A DNA stretch of 64,000 nt. Origin: an uncultured Draconibacterium sp. GTDB lineage: Bacteria; Bacteroidota; Bacteroidia; Bacteroidales; Prolixibacteraceae. Each line of letters begins with the position of its first letter. Position 1 is the first letter of the stretch. The translations under genes were made by a program, and so were the position numbers. The notes below the pieces were generated by a model, which had not been told where the DNA came from, did no database searches, and worked only from the letters and a program-made list of their open reading frames with translations. Below, in pieces: positions 25,594-34,740 of this stretch. The stretch is taken from positions 625,001 to 689,000 of the forward strand of contig NZ_OY776411.1 in NCBI RefSeq assembly GCF_963675585.1. The letters run 5' to 3'.

Positions 25594-26934
25594 ATGACAA
25601 AATTAGCATACGAAAAACCGGTTATCAGTAAAATAACTGCCGGTGTTCCCAATAAATTTGGCTTACCCACCAAACAAAAAATCATTTCAGAAATTGATGG
25701 AATTCCTGTTGGAAAAATAATGGAAGAATATGGTTCTCCCGTATTTGTTCTGTCCGAAAAAACCATTCGCGAAACATACGCCGAGGCGAAACAGGCATTC
25801 GAAACGCGTTACCCAAAAGTACAATTTGCCTGGTCGTACAAAACCAATTACCTCGACGCAGTTTGTAGTGTTTTTCACGACGAAGGTGCATGGGCAGAAG
25901 TAGTTTCGGCATTTGAATTCGAAAAAGCACTAACGCTTGGAGTGAACGGTTCAAATATATTATTTAACGGCCCCGAAAAATCGGCCGACGATTTAAAGCT
26001 GGCCATCAATCACAACGCCTGCATACACATCGACCATTTCGACGAATTGTATTTATTAATAAAAGTTACCCGCGAACTCAATAAAAAAGCCAGGGTTGCC
26101 ATCCGTGTTAATCTCGATGCAGGGATTTATCCAATTTGGGATCGCTTTGGATTTAACTACGAAAACGGCGAAGCCTGGAATGCAATAAATCGGATAATGC
26201 TGGCCGATACACTCGATTTTATTGGATTACATACACACATCGGTACGTATATTATGTCGGCAAATGCCTATGCGGTTGCAGCTTCGAAACTGGCCAACTT
26301 GTATGTTGCCACTCACCGTAAATTCGACCACTGGTTAAAATACATTGATTTAGGCGGCGGATTTGCCTCAAAGAATACATTAAAAGGAGCTTATATGCCC
26401 GGCGTTGAAACCTGTCCATCGTTTGATGAATATGCTGAAGCCATATCAAATGCTCTTATTTCTTCTGAGATTCCACATGAAAATCTACCCGTTCTGTTTT
26501 TAGAAACCGGACGTGCTTTGATCGACGACGCCGGTTATTTACTTACAACCGTGCTGGCCAACAAACGCTCAACCAACGGGCGCAGAACAATGGTAATTGA
26601 TGCCGGAGTGAACCTGCTGTTTACAACTTTTTGGTACAACCTGGGTGTTTATCCCACGCGCGAACTTTCGTCGCACGTTGAAGAAAGCACAATTTATGGC
26701 CCGCTTTGTATGAACATCGATGTTATTCGCGATGCCATTAATTTTCCGCAGGTAAAAACCGGCGAACAGCTTGTAATAGAACGGGTAGGTGCATACAACA
26801 TGACACAATGGATGCAATTTATCACTTACCGCCCCAATGTTGTACTGATTGATTTGGATGGTAAAATACATATCGTTCGTAAAAAAGAATCGCTGGAATC
26901 GTTACAGAATTTTGAACTGAACCCAAAAAGATAA
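25594..26934 (+). CDS. PLP-dependent decarboxylase (DAP/ornithine decarboxylase fold) with leader-like N-terminal extension
   Basis: A 446-residue fold-type III enzyme related to diaminopimelate decarboxylase (LysA) and BtrK-like enzymes. It has PLP lysine Lys83 (FAWSYKTNY), HTHIGTY, the glycine loop LGGGFAS, ETGRAL for phosphate binding, YGPLCMNIDVI and ERVGAYNMTQW. The catalytic domain starts near residue 34 (IDGIPVGKIM). The first 33 residues are extra: AYEKPVISKITAG resembles RiPP leader sequences (Y-x2-P-x-I/L motif) that bind PqqD-like proteins. It lies 13 bp after the ATP-grasp gene. It is not an obvious housekeeping LysA, because no other lysine genes are nearby. Confidence 0.88.
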   Translation: MTKLAYEKPVISKITAGVPNKFGLPTKQKIISEIDGIPVGKIMEEYGSPVFVLSEKTIRETYAEAKQAFETRYPKVQFAWSYKTNYLDAVCSVFHDEGAWAEVVSAFEFEKALTLGVNGSNILFNGPEKSADDLKLAINHNACIHIDHFDELYLLIKVTRELNKKARVAIRVNLDAGIYPIWDRFGFNYENGEAWNAINRIMLADTLDFIGLHTHIGTYIMSANAYAVAASKLANLYVATHRKFDHWLKYIDLGGGFASKNTLKGAYMPGVETCPSFDEYAEAISNALISSEIPHENLPVLFLETGRALIDDAGYLLTTVLANKRSTNGRRTMVIDAGVNLLFTTFWYNLGVYPTRELSSHVEESTIYGPLCMNIDVIRDAINFPQVKTGEQLVIERVGAYNMTQWMQFITYRPNVVLIDLDGKIHIVRKKESLESLQNFELNPKR

Positions 26935-26939
26935 TTTGT

Positions 26940-29165
26940 ATGTCGGTACCCACTATAATTAAAAAAGAAATCGTGCAATCGGTTTTAAATTCGTATTCGC
27001 AGATCTTCTTTTCAAGCTCGAAACTGCTTGCTTTCTCTTTAATCATCATTAGTTTTTTTGATTATGGAGCAGGGATTGGTGGTTTGCTTGCTGTTATAGT
27101 GGCAAACTCGTTGGCGTGGGGATTGGGTTACAACAAATACCTTGTTGGCACGGGTTTTTATGGCTACAACGCTTTGCTTGTGGGTTTAGGAATTGGCTTG
27201 TTTTATCAGCCTTCCATCGAAGTTTATGTGCTGATTATTATTGCCGCCATTTTAACCTTTTTTATTACCATCGTATTTCAGGGGGTGCTCGGAAAATATG
27301 GACTGCCGTTTTTAAGTATTCCTTTTTTATTTGGAATATGGATTGTGGCACTCTCGGGAGGTGAACTTTCGGCATTAAACATGAGCGAACGTGGTATTTT
27401 TACTTACAACGAACTCTATTCAATCGGAGGTCAGAATTTCGTGAATTTTTACGATTTCCTTGAAAATAACATTCGGAGCTCGTTTATCCAGATCTATTTT
27501 CGTTCGCTGGGAGCCATCTTTTTCCAAACACATTTGCTGGCAGGAATTATAATTGCAGTTGGCTTACTTTTTTATTCGCGCATTACCTTTGTTTTGTCGC
27601 TTTTAGGGTTTACAACTGCCTATTTGTTTTACAACCTGGTTGGTATCGAGTTCAACTCGCTGGGCTATACTTTTATTGGTTTTAATTACATTTTAACCGC
27701 AATTGCATTGGGTGGTTATTACCTGGTGCCCGGCCGAATCAGTTTTGGCTGGATTATTATTCTGTTGCCTGCGGTTGTATTAATTACAACCAGTACCCAG
27801 CAGATATTTTTACTGTTAAAAGTTTCGGCTTATTCACTGCCTTTTAACATCGTTGTTCTCATGTTTTTATACGCACTCAAATTACGTGAAAAACGTCCGC
27901 GAAAACTTTTGGAAACACCGGTACAGTTAGGAAAACCCGAGAAAAATCTGTACCTATATTCAGGTAATTTAAAACGTTTTCCGGCGGCTTACCCGGTATC
28001 GGCCACTTTGCCTTTTTTTGGCGAATGGACTGTAAGTCAGGGACACAGTGGCGAACATACACACAAGGGTGCATGGAAACACGCCTGGGATTTTGTAGTA
28101 ACCGATCGCAATGGAAAACAGTTTAAAGGTTCGGGCGATTATCACGAAGACTATTTTTGCTTTGGCAAAGCCGTGGTTGCACCATTCGACGGTACCATTA
28201 TTGAAGCGGTAAACCACATTGCGGACAACACAATTGGCGATGTAAATACAAAAGAAAACTGGGGAAATACAGTAATTATTAAACACAACGATTACCTCTA
28301 TGCAAAACTCAGCCATTTAAAATACCACTCGCTCGAAGTAAAAGTGGGAGATGCTGTAAAAAAAGGGCAGCTACTCGGAAGATGCGGAAACACCGGAAGA
28401 TCTCCGTATCCGCATTTGCATTTTCAGTTTCAGGTAACTCCTTACATTGGTTCGGTAACACTCGATTATCCTTTTGGAAACTTTTTGCTAAAAGAACAGA
28501 ACGGGTTTTCGCTTAAGAACTTTGAATTTCCTCAGAAAGACGATATTGTAGTAAATCCTACAAAAAATGATTCGCTTGCCAAAGCACTTCATTTTATTCC
28601 CGGACAACGGTTAAAAGTTGAAGTTGAAGTTGATTCGGAAAGTAAAAAATGGCGAAAAATGGCCGGTGAATATTCGTGGCTGGTGCAAACCGATGTGTAC
28701 AATACAACCTTTATTCAATGCGAAAAAGAAGGTGCTGTTGCCTACCTGCACAACAACAACGAACTTCATTACTTTACCAATTATGTAGGGAAAAAATACT
28801 CTGCTCTTTTTTGGTTTTATACCGTACTTTTTAAAGTGCCTCTTGGATTTTTACCCAACAGTAAAATCAGCGATTCAATCCCGATTAACATGATGTTTGG
28901 CGGCCTCTTAAAAGTGCTGCAAGACTTTGTAGCCCCGCTGTACCTGTTTCTGAACATCGATTACCAGCTGCTGCTGAAAGATGCCGGCGACATTCTATCA
29001 TCGGGAGACATTGAAATGAATGCGGAAATATCAAAACGAATATTTGGCAAGACAGTCAATACTTATGAAGTAGAAATAAAAATTACACCTGAAAATGTGA
29101 TTGAAATTTCTGTGATTTTTAACAAAGCTAAGATTAAAATAAAATGTCAAAACGAATTGGACTAA
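26940..29165 (+). CDS. Urea-transporter-like membrane domain fused to M23 peptidase domain
   Basis: A 741-residue fusion. Residues about 25-315 form roughly ten membrane helices like the SLC14/urea transporter fold, with GTGFYGYNALLVGLGIG and the repeat LGYTFIGFNYILTAIALGG, then SLPFNI. Residues about 355-500 are an M23/LasA-type metallopeptidase with His381 and Asp384 (HAWDF), LSH459 and HLHF (His492, His494), which covers the zinc ligands. A further 240 residues have no recognised fold. It starts 5 bp after the decarboxylase gene and overlaps the next gene by 22 bp. It may move a small product across the membrane and act on peptidoglycan or a peptide. The combination is unusual. Confidence 0.85.
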   Translation: MSVPTIIKKEIVQSVLNSYSQIFFSSSKLLAFSLIIISFFDYGAGIGGLLAVIVANSLAWGLGYNKYLVGTGFYGYNALLVGLGIGLFYQPSIEVYVLIIIAAILTFFITIVFQGVLGKYGLPFLSIPFLFGIWIVALSGGELSALNMSERGIFTYNELYSIGGQNFVNFYDFLENNIRSSFIQIYFRSLGAIFFQTHLLAGIIIAVGLLFYSRITFVLSLLGFTTAYLFYNLVGIEFNSLGYTFIGFNYILTAIALGGYYLVPGRISFGWIIILLPAVVLITTSTQQIFLLLKVSAYSLPFNIVVLMFLYALKLREKRPRKLLETPVQLGKPEKNLYLYSGNLKRFPAAYPVSATLPFFGEWTVSQGHSGEHTHKGAWKHAWDFVVTDRNGKQFKGSGDYHEDYFCFGKAVVAPFDGTIIEAVNHIADNTIGDVNTKENWGNTVIIKHNDYLYAKLSHLKYHSLEVKVGDAVKKGQLLGRCGNTGRSPYPHLHFQFQVTPYIGSVTLDYPFGNFLLKEQNGFSLKNFEFPQKDDIVVNPTKNDSLAKALHFIPGQRLKVEVEVDSESKKWRKMAGEYSWLVQTDVYNTTFIQCEKEGAVAYLHNNNELHYFTNYVGKKYSALFWFYTVLFKVPLGFLPNSKISDSIPINMMFGGLLKVLQDFVAPLYLFLNIDYQLLLKDAGDILSSGDIEMNAEISKRIFGKTVNTYEVEIKITPENVIEISVIFNKAKIKIKCQNELD

Positions 29166-30463
29166 CACTTGTTTTCTTTGCCTTTTTATATGTGCTTAGT
29201 GCGCAACAAAAGTGGAATTATCCCGAGGTGGATAAACAATCGTACGAGCTTTTTCAGCAAAAAAAGTGGGACGAGTTAATTGCTTTTAATGCCGAAGCAC
29301 GCGAAAAAGGAATCGACTATTTTAATTTGCAGGCGCGAACCGGAATTGCCTATTACAACCTTAAAAAATACAGAAAAGCAAGCACCTGGTTTTTAAAAGC
29401 CTGGGAAAACGACAAAGAACAGGAATGGCTGCAGGAATATGTTTATTACAGTCTTGTGTACTCGGGAAGAAGTATTGAAGCCAGCAAACTGGCCGCTCAT
29501 TTTACCACGCAGCTTCAGGAAAAAATATACTATCAAAAAATGAAACCACTGCGGGTAGCATTTGAAGCCGGTTATTCTTTTAATCCTGATTTCGACAAGC
29601 TTTTAAACAGCGAACTGGATGTTGAAGCTGGTGTTGGCAGTGATTATGGAGAAGCTTTCTTTTTAAAGAATTACAAATTTGGAGCACTCGATTACAGCCA
29701 TCAAATTGCTCCGGGTGTAAACCTGAATCATAACTTTACATACATTGATGTTAACCGTACAGAACAGTTATTCTGGGGAGACCGAAATAATTTTCCGATC
29801 GATATCAAACAAAACCAGTACTTTCTAAATCCTTATTTTAGTCTGGGGAAATGGCACGTTTCAACCTCGATTAATGCAATCTGGGGAAAATCAGGATTAA
29901 TTTTGGGAGACTACGATCCAAATACCTTCTACACATCGAGCCTGAAATATTCCGATTTTATTTTTTCAGCATCGGTTTGGAACAACTGGGGAAATATAGC
30001 TCCCGGAGCCGAAATAAATCGTGCAAATATTTATAACGAAGGATTTACCCAGGCATCTGTTTGGATCACCTTTTATCCGCTTTCGAACAATAACTTTTAC
30101 CTTACACCGCGCGTGTATTTTAAAGGCGATAACGAAAGTAGTTTTGCCTACAACACTTTAGGTCTTTCGGGAGGATTTCAAATGGGCCAGGTTCATTTTT
30201 ACGGAAGCTATTTAAACGGAGAAATGAAAAATTTCATCGAATCGGGAGGTTATGTAATTGCCAATTTCCCGGGTCGATCGACCCGCAAATATATGGGAAG
30301 CCTTTATTTCCCTTTTGCGAAACATCATCAGTTTGTTGTTCGTTACCTAAACCAGGATGTAATTGAGAGCTACCAGGTATACAGCAACGCAACTCCAAGC
30401 CATTCAATTGAATACAAATACATAAAACATACTATAACAGCCGGAATATCATGGAATTTTTAA
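29144..30463 (+). CDS. Outer-membrane protein with N-terminal TPR region and C-terminal beta-barrel (YaiO-like)
   Basis: A 439-residue exported protein with a signal peptide (cleaved near ...LSAQ, residue 21). Helical TPR-like repeats cover about residues 35-140 (FNLQARTGIAYYNLKKYRKASTWF). A beta-barrel of about 280 residues ends in WNF, the outer-membrane assembly signal. The layout resembles YaiO-type proteins. It overlaps the transporter/peptidase gene by 22 bp and the following TPR gene by 13 bp, so it belongs to the same machine. It may form the outer-membrane exit or anchor for the pathway's product. Substrate unknown. Confidence 0.75.
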   Translation: MSKRIGLTLVFFAFLYVLSAQQKWNYPEVDKQSYELFQQKKWDELIAFNAEAREKGIDYFNLQARTGIAYYNLKKYRKASTWFLKAWENDKEQEWLQEYVYYSLVYSGRSIEASKLAAHFTTQLQEKIYYQKMKPLRVAFEAGYSFNPDFDKLLNSELDVEAGVGSDYGEAFFLKNYKFGALDYSHQIAPGVNLNHNFTYIDVNRTEQLFWGDRNNFPIDIKQNQYFLNPYFSLGKWHVSTSINAIWGKSGLILGDYDPNTFYTSSLKYSDFIFSASVWNNWGNIAPGAEINRANIYNEGFTQASVWITFYPLSNNNFYLTPRVYFKGDNESSFAYNTLGLSGGFQMGQVHFYGSYLNGEMKNFIESGGYVIANFPGRSTRKYMGSLYFPFAKHHQFVVRYLNQDVIESYQVYSNATPSHSIEYKYIKHTITAGISWNF

Positions 30464-31077
30464 AAAAGAAAATCAGTACACTACTCCTTTTAATGGTAGT
30501 AGCCTCATCAATAGTTGCTCAAAACAATCAACAGGTACTTGAAGCGGCTTACGCCAAAAGCTACGAAAAAGAAAAAAGCGGAGATTTTTCGGCCGCCATG
30601 GATGCTTTAAAAAGTGTATACGATAAATCGTCGTATGAAATAAATTTAAGATTAGGATGGTTAAATTACAACGCGGGCCTGTTCGACGAATCGATAATAT
30701 TTTATACGAATGCCCACCAGTTAAAACCATATTCCGAAGAAGCGCGATTTGGCTTGATTCTGCCAAAAGCCGCCCTGGGACGTTGGAACGAAGTAATAGA
30801 ACTTTACGATAAAATTCTGGAAATAAACCCAAACAATACGGTAGCACTATACCGTTTAGGATTGGTTTACTACGGAAGAAAAGACTACAACAAAGCTTTT
30901 CCGCTGTTCCAAAAGGTAGTCGATCTCTATCCTTTTGGCTACGATGGTTTGCTAATGCTTGGATGGACTTCCTATTTCCTTGGCAATTACAACCAGGCAA
31001 AAGTTTTGTTTAACAAAGTAAAACTTTACAATCCCAATGATGCATCGGCAAACGAAGGCTTACAACTCATCAAATAA
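30451..31077 (+). CDS. Periplasmic TPR protein
   Basis: A 208-residue exported protein with a signal peptide ending near ...SSIVAQ (residue 23). About four or five tetratricopeptide repeats follow (for example INLRLGWLNYNAGLFDESIIFYTNAHQ discontinuous; NTVALYRLGLVYYGRKDYNKAF; LLMLGWTSYFLGNYNQAKVLF). TPR proteins act as scaffolds. The 13-bp overlap with the barrel gene suggests the two proteins bind each other. No enzymatic motif is seen. Confidence 0.8.
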   Translation: MEFLKKKISTLLLLMVVASSIVAQNNQQVLEAAYAKSYEKEKSGDFSAAMDALKSVYDKSSYEINLRLGWLNYNAGLFDESIIFYTNAHQLKPYSEEARFGLILPKAALGRWNEVIELYDKILEINPNNTVALYRLGLVYYGRKDYNKAFPLFQKVVDLYPFGYDGLLMLGWTSYFLGNYNQAKVLFNKVKLYNPNDASANEGLQLIK

Positions 31078-31099
31078 AAACACTAAAAATCCAAAAACC

Positions 31100-31891
31100 A
31101 TGAAACAACTATTCATTTTGGTGCTGGCAAGCACACTGTTTCTGACCTCAAAAGCTCAGGTAACGCTCGATCGCACTTACAACTACTCAACCACCGTGGT
31201 AAAACTCGAAACAAACGGCTATAAATATTATTTAATGGATGTGCCCAATGCACAGTGCCGCATTTATAATTTAGACCATTCGCTATTTAAAACCATAAAC
31301 TGCAGCGTTCCGAATAACTTTTATCTGGCTGATATAAAATACGTTTCGGAAAAACTCTTTGACAACGACTCGGGAATTGAACTGGTTTACACCTACTACA
31401 AGTACAACAATTCGGCACAGTATTACGAATACGACAGTAAAATTATTAACGAAGATGGTTCAGCCATAACAACCATTGACGGTGCCCGGTATGTTTACGT
31501 AAACCAAACAGAAGCAAATACATACAAAGTGTTTGCCTATTGTTACGATTATTCTGTTTTCCCGGAAATTATCTGGACCAATATTTACAGTTTGCCGGGT
31601 GAACCGGTTTCTGCCTTTGCCGGCCCCGAAACAACCAAAAATAATTTTGTCAATGTATTTCCAAATCCTGCAACAAACACGGTAAAAGTAGCTTACAAAC
31701 TTCCGGAAAATATAAATGAAGGAACATTGTATTTAATCGATAACAGCGGAAACACAGTTAACCAGTACATTGTAGATACTCACACCGATCATTTATCAAT
31801 CAGTGTTAATGAGCTGGCCAGTGGGGTTTATCATTATTTTATTGCGTACAATAACACCAAAACCGATTCTAAAAAATTGGTAGTCCGGTAA
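31100..31891 (+). CDS. Secreted protein with T9SS type A C-terminal sorting domain
   Basis: A 263-residue protein. The ATG at 31100 gives a clean signal peptide (MKQLFILVLASTLFLTSKAQ); the upstream extension of the open frame runs over the end of the TPR gene and is rejected. The middle (about 20-175) has no known fold. The last 75 residues are a type IX secretion sorting domain with VFPNPATNTVKV and ASGVYHYFIA, ending KKLVVR. It would be exported and attached to the surface. It is the last gene of the PqqD-like operon, 22 bp after the TPR gene, and could be a surface component or substrate of the system. Confidence 0.8.
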   Translation: MKQLFILVLASTLFLTSKAQVTLDRTYNYSTTVVKLETNGYKYYLMDVPNAQCRIYNLDHSLFKTINCSVPNNFYLADIKYVSEKLFDNDSGIELVYTYYKYNNSAQYYEYDSKIINEDGSAITTIDGARYVYVNQTEANTYKVFAYCYDYSVFPEIIWTNIYSLPGEPVSAFAGPETTKNNFVNVFPNPATNTVKVAYKLPENINEGTLYLIDNSGNTVNQYIVDTHTDHLSISVNELASGVYHYFIAYNNTKTDSKKLVVR

Positions 31892-31958
31892 TTCATATTG
31901 GGGTCAATTTAGTAAAACCACAGTTGAATAATACAAGTTGGATACTGGTTGAAACAGT

Positions 31959-32594
31959 TTAATTATTACCAATAATTTCGTCAAATCTTTCCTGGTCCAG
32001 AAACCTGGGAATGTAATTTATGCCTTCATTTGAAAGTGCAAGTACGAATGCCCGCAAGTGATTTTCAGATCCGTCGAGCAAGTTGCCATACACCTGATCG
32101 ATATTTTTCACGTCGGTTAAATCCTTTAATTCCTGAATATCAAGAATATCAGTTTCCTCAATTATAGCGCCAACCACCAATGCAGAATCTAATTCCATAC
32201 TTCCAAGTGCCATTAAAAAATCGTGCAACTGTTGCAATTCTTCATTTTCAAATTCACCAATGTCGTTCCCTAAAGCCGGATCATCGAGGGTGTAAAAATT
32301 AATTAGTCTCAATATTGCATCTGTATGACTTTGTTCACTCTCTGCAATATTTTCAAAAGTGTTGTGAGGAAATAAATCACCCAACTGCAAATACACATCG
32401 CGAGCCAATTTTTCTTCTTCCCGCATAAATACTATTCCTTCAATTTCATCGTCGGAGAGATCAACTTGCGAGCTGGCGTTTCCACTTTTTTCATTTGTTT
32501 CCAATGCCTCGTTAGGAGCAATGTTGGAACACGCTGACACAATGCAATAAAATGCCAGTACGCTAAGGATAAAAAACAGGTTTCTAAATTTCAT
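31959..32594 (-). CDS. DUF2202 ferritin-like lipoprotein (copy 1)
   Basis: A 211-residue protein with a signal peptide and lipobox SAC (Cys22). It holds the DUF2202 helical bundle with the family's blocks: VFMREEEKLARDVY, SEQSHTDA, GAIIEETDILDL and NLLDGSENHLRAF. These Glu and His residues lie as in ferritin-like di-iron proteins, but metal binding is inference. It has 35-45% apparent identity to the two other DUF2202 proteins in this region, by eye. It does not have the ECF promoter motif seen at the other two units. It is convergent with the T9SS gene. Confidence 0.85.
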   Translation of the reverse strand: MKFRNLFFILSVLAFYCIVSACSNIAPNEALETNEKSGNASSQVDLSDDEIEGIVFMREEEKLARDVYLQLGDLFPHNTFENIAESEQSHTDAILRLINFYTLDDPALGNDIGEFENEELQQLHDFLMALGSMELDSALVVGAIIEETDILDIQELKDLTDVKNIDQVYGNLLDGSENHLRAFVLALSNEGINYIPRFLDQERFDEIIGNN

Positions 32595-32840
32595 GATTTT
32601 TGATTTTTTAGATGTAACAACAATTCAATCAATTGTTTATTAAATCAAAAGAAGGTGCACGTATTGGAAAGTCAGATAATAGTTTTTATACGGTTTTTGA
32701 CAACGATAAGTTTGAAAAACCATTATCAATTTCACGAAAAAGAATGTATTTCGCCCCTGTTTTTTAAAACGAACATCCGGATGGAAGAATAAATACAAAC
32801 AAACGTAAATAATAGAGGCCAGAATCAAATTAGGTCAAGC

Positions 32841-33860
32841 TTATCGAGCGAGTTTAATGTTTGCTTTTTCGAGTAACCAGGTAAGCAAAATTGTAACTGC
32901 AAATATTCCGCTAAACCAGTATATATATGTATTTATACTTTGGGTTTGATAGATGGCAGTTGCAATATTTCCAATTATTAACCACTGTATTACATAAAAC
33001 TGAGTGATGTTTTTTCCCAGCCATTTTAAAAAATTACCAATAATGCTGGTCGGGTATTTTTGCACCAGGAACCGAAGAAAAACAACCCACAATACAATTA
33101 CTGCCATTCCCCACATCGCAAACCAAAATGTGTGATGATAATAATCGGGCAAGTTAATGGTTGTGCGTATTCCCCATTGCCCAAATAACACCACAAAAAA
33201 ACCGGCAACAGCTAAAATTGCTATTCGTATTAATTTGTGCGCTGAATAAAATCGAACAATGGTTTCTTCTGAATAAAAAAAGGCGAAACCAAATAATGGA
33301 TAAGCCAGCCAGGGGAACAAAGGGAAATATGCCCACGAATAAGTTCCAGCTATAAATGGCAAAAGATAACTGCGCTCGGTAACCATCAGAAACGCATTCA
33401 TTGGAGCAGTAAAAATTAAAACCAGAAATGCGAGAACAAACGCAACAAGAGTCTTTCCTCTTTTCAGGCTTTTTAATAAAGCCAAAACAACAATACTAAG
33501 CCCTGCCAGATAAAATATATCAACGCCCCAAATGTATTCCCATGGATTTATTTGCCACCCTGCATATTTTATCTTGATCAACAAATTGGCATTCAGTCCA
33601 ATATTCAGCAACAATCCGAGCACAAAAACCTTAATTCCCCGAATTACATTTTGCCATGGTTTCTTTTTGCTTTTGGCAATAAAATAACCCATTACCATCA
33701 TAAAAACCGGCACACCAACCGGCCCACCCAAAAGAAGCAAAACTTTCCCAAACAGACTTTCTCTTCCCGGATAATCAATAAATGTTTCAATAATATGTAC
33801 CGGAACAATCAGGAAAACTGCAAATCCTTTTAGCAAATCAGGAAGTGGATATCGTTTCAT
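32841..33860 (-). CDS. Multi-span acyltransferase-like membrane protein (HGSNAT/DUF1624-like)
   Basis: A 339-residue membrane protein with about ten helices. It starts YPLPDLLKGFAVFLIVPVHIIETF, the pattern of acyltransferase-3 and heparan-alpha-glucosaminide N-acetyltransferase-type proteins. A conserved His (VHI) in the first helix fits that group. Such proteins move acyl groups to sugars or lipids across the inner membrane. It lies 12 bp after the second DUF2202 gene, in the same unit under an ECF-type promoter. The 246-bp gap after it, toward DUF2202 copy 1, contains nothing I recognise. Confidence 0.65.
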   Translation of the reverse strand: MKRYPLPDLLKGFAVFLIVPVHIIETFIDYPGRESLFGKVLLLLGGPVGVPVFMMVMGYFIAKSKKKPWQNVIRGIKVFVLGLLLNIGLNANLLIKIKYAGWQINPWEYIWGVDIFYLAGLSIVVLALLKSLKRGKTLVAFVLAFLVLIFTAPMNAFLMVTERSYLLPFIAGTYSWAYFPLFPWLAYPLFGFAFFYSEETIVRFYSAHKLIRIAILAVAGFFVVLFGQWGIRTTINLPDYYHHTFWFAMWGMAVIVLWVVFLRFLVQKYPTSIIGNFLKWLGKNITQFYVIQWLIIGNIATAIYQTQSINTYIYWFSGIFAVTILLTWLLEKANIKLAR

Positions 33861-33872
33861 TAAACTAAATTT

Positions 33873-34556
33873 TTAATTGTTAGAGCACCGATTCCTGTTG
33901 CCGCGGTTTCGCATACGTTTTTGTTTGTTGACTTGCTGGTTGTTACAATTGCCTTGCGGAACCACACAATTTCCACGGTTTCCGCATTCAAATTGAGAAT
34001 CGACAATAGTTGCATACACTTCAGAAGACAGAACAACAGGCGTATATTCTCCATACCTGGATGACAATTGCCCTGTAAATGCTCTTAAATGATTTCCCGA
34101 TGCCCGCAATAAATTTCCAAATACCACTGCAATGGTCTCATCCGGATTTAAATCTAACTGCTCCTGTAAATCTTTAATATCAACCTCCTCAATGTAGGCA
34201 CCAACCTCCAGTGCATCCTGCAACGATTTGGCACCTTTGGTAACCAGCGTTTCGTACAATGCAGCAATATCCTGATTTTGAAATTTCCCGGGTTCAGAGA
34301 ATGCGATGTCTTTTACGTCATAAGTTTCAAGTAAATATCCTACGGCATCGAAATGGCGACTTTCGCTATTGGAAATATTCCGAAAAACCGGGAGTTCCCA
34401 TTTTTCATATAGCACCAAATACACATCGTGGGCCAGTTTTTCTTCTTCGCGCATTAGTTGCAAACCTTGTTTTTGTGCATCACTTAATTCATTGCATTCA
34501 ACCAACTTCGGTAGAATTGTAACTGCCATCAGAAAGAAAAAGAATACTGTTTTCAT
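33873..34556 (-). CDS. DUF2202 ferritin-like secreted protein (copy 2)
   Basis: A 227-residue protein. The ATG at 34556 gives a signal peptide (MKTVFFFFLMAVTILPKLVEC). The DUF2202 core has LMREEEKLAHDVYLVL, SESRHFDA, GAYIEEVDIKDL and NLLRASGNHLRAF. The C-terminal 40 residues are unusual: rich in Asn, Gly, Arg and Cys (CGNRGNC, GNC, RMRNRGNRNRC), similar in style to the tail of the protein at 35576. The gene heads a two-gene unit with the acyltransferase-like gene, preceded by the ECF promoter motif at 34687-34712. Confidence 0.85.
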   Translation of the reverse strand: MKTVFFFFLMAVTILPKLVECNELSDAQKQGLQLMREEEKLAHDVYLVLYEKWELPVFRNISNSESRHFDAVGYLLETYDVKDIAFSEPGKFQNQDIAALYETLVTKGAKSLQDALEVGAYIEEVDIKDLQEQLDLNPDETIAVVFGNLLRASGNHLRAFTGQLSSRYGEYTPVVLSSEVYATIVDSQFECGNRGNCVVPQGNCNNQQVNKQKRMRNRGNRNRCSNN

Positions 34557-34686
34557 CTCATTAAAATTATTAGTTTCAATTGTATTCAATGTATCTCGCT
34601 TTGAATTTTAATCCTTCTTTTATGAATTTGTAGAATTAAAACTCATACTCGTTTCATTGGTTAAATCTTTTTGTTTGTTTAAGTAG

Positions 34687-34712
34687 GACACATTTTACAC
34701 AAAAAACTTGCG
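34687..34712 (-). promoter_or_regulatory. ECF-type promoter motif, copy A
   Basis: Reading leftward: CGCAAGTTTTT, nine bases, TGTGTC, then CTA. The same two blocks with the same nine-base gap occur at 37240-37265 and 38736-38761. It would give a leader of about 120 nt before the DUF2202 copy 2 gene. Confidence 0.75.
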
Positions 34713-34740
34713 AATATATGTTCCATAAAGTTATAAAAAC

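Noticed and set aside
25594-26934. Assignment of the decarboxylase as the housekeeping LysA
   Set aside because: The extra N-terminal segment and the neighbours argue for a special pathway. The question stays open until other lysA genes in the genome are known.
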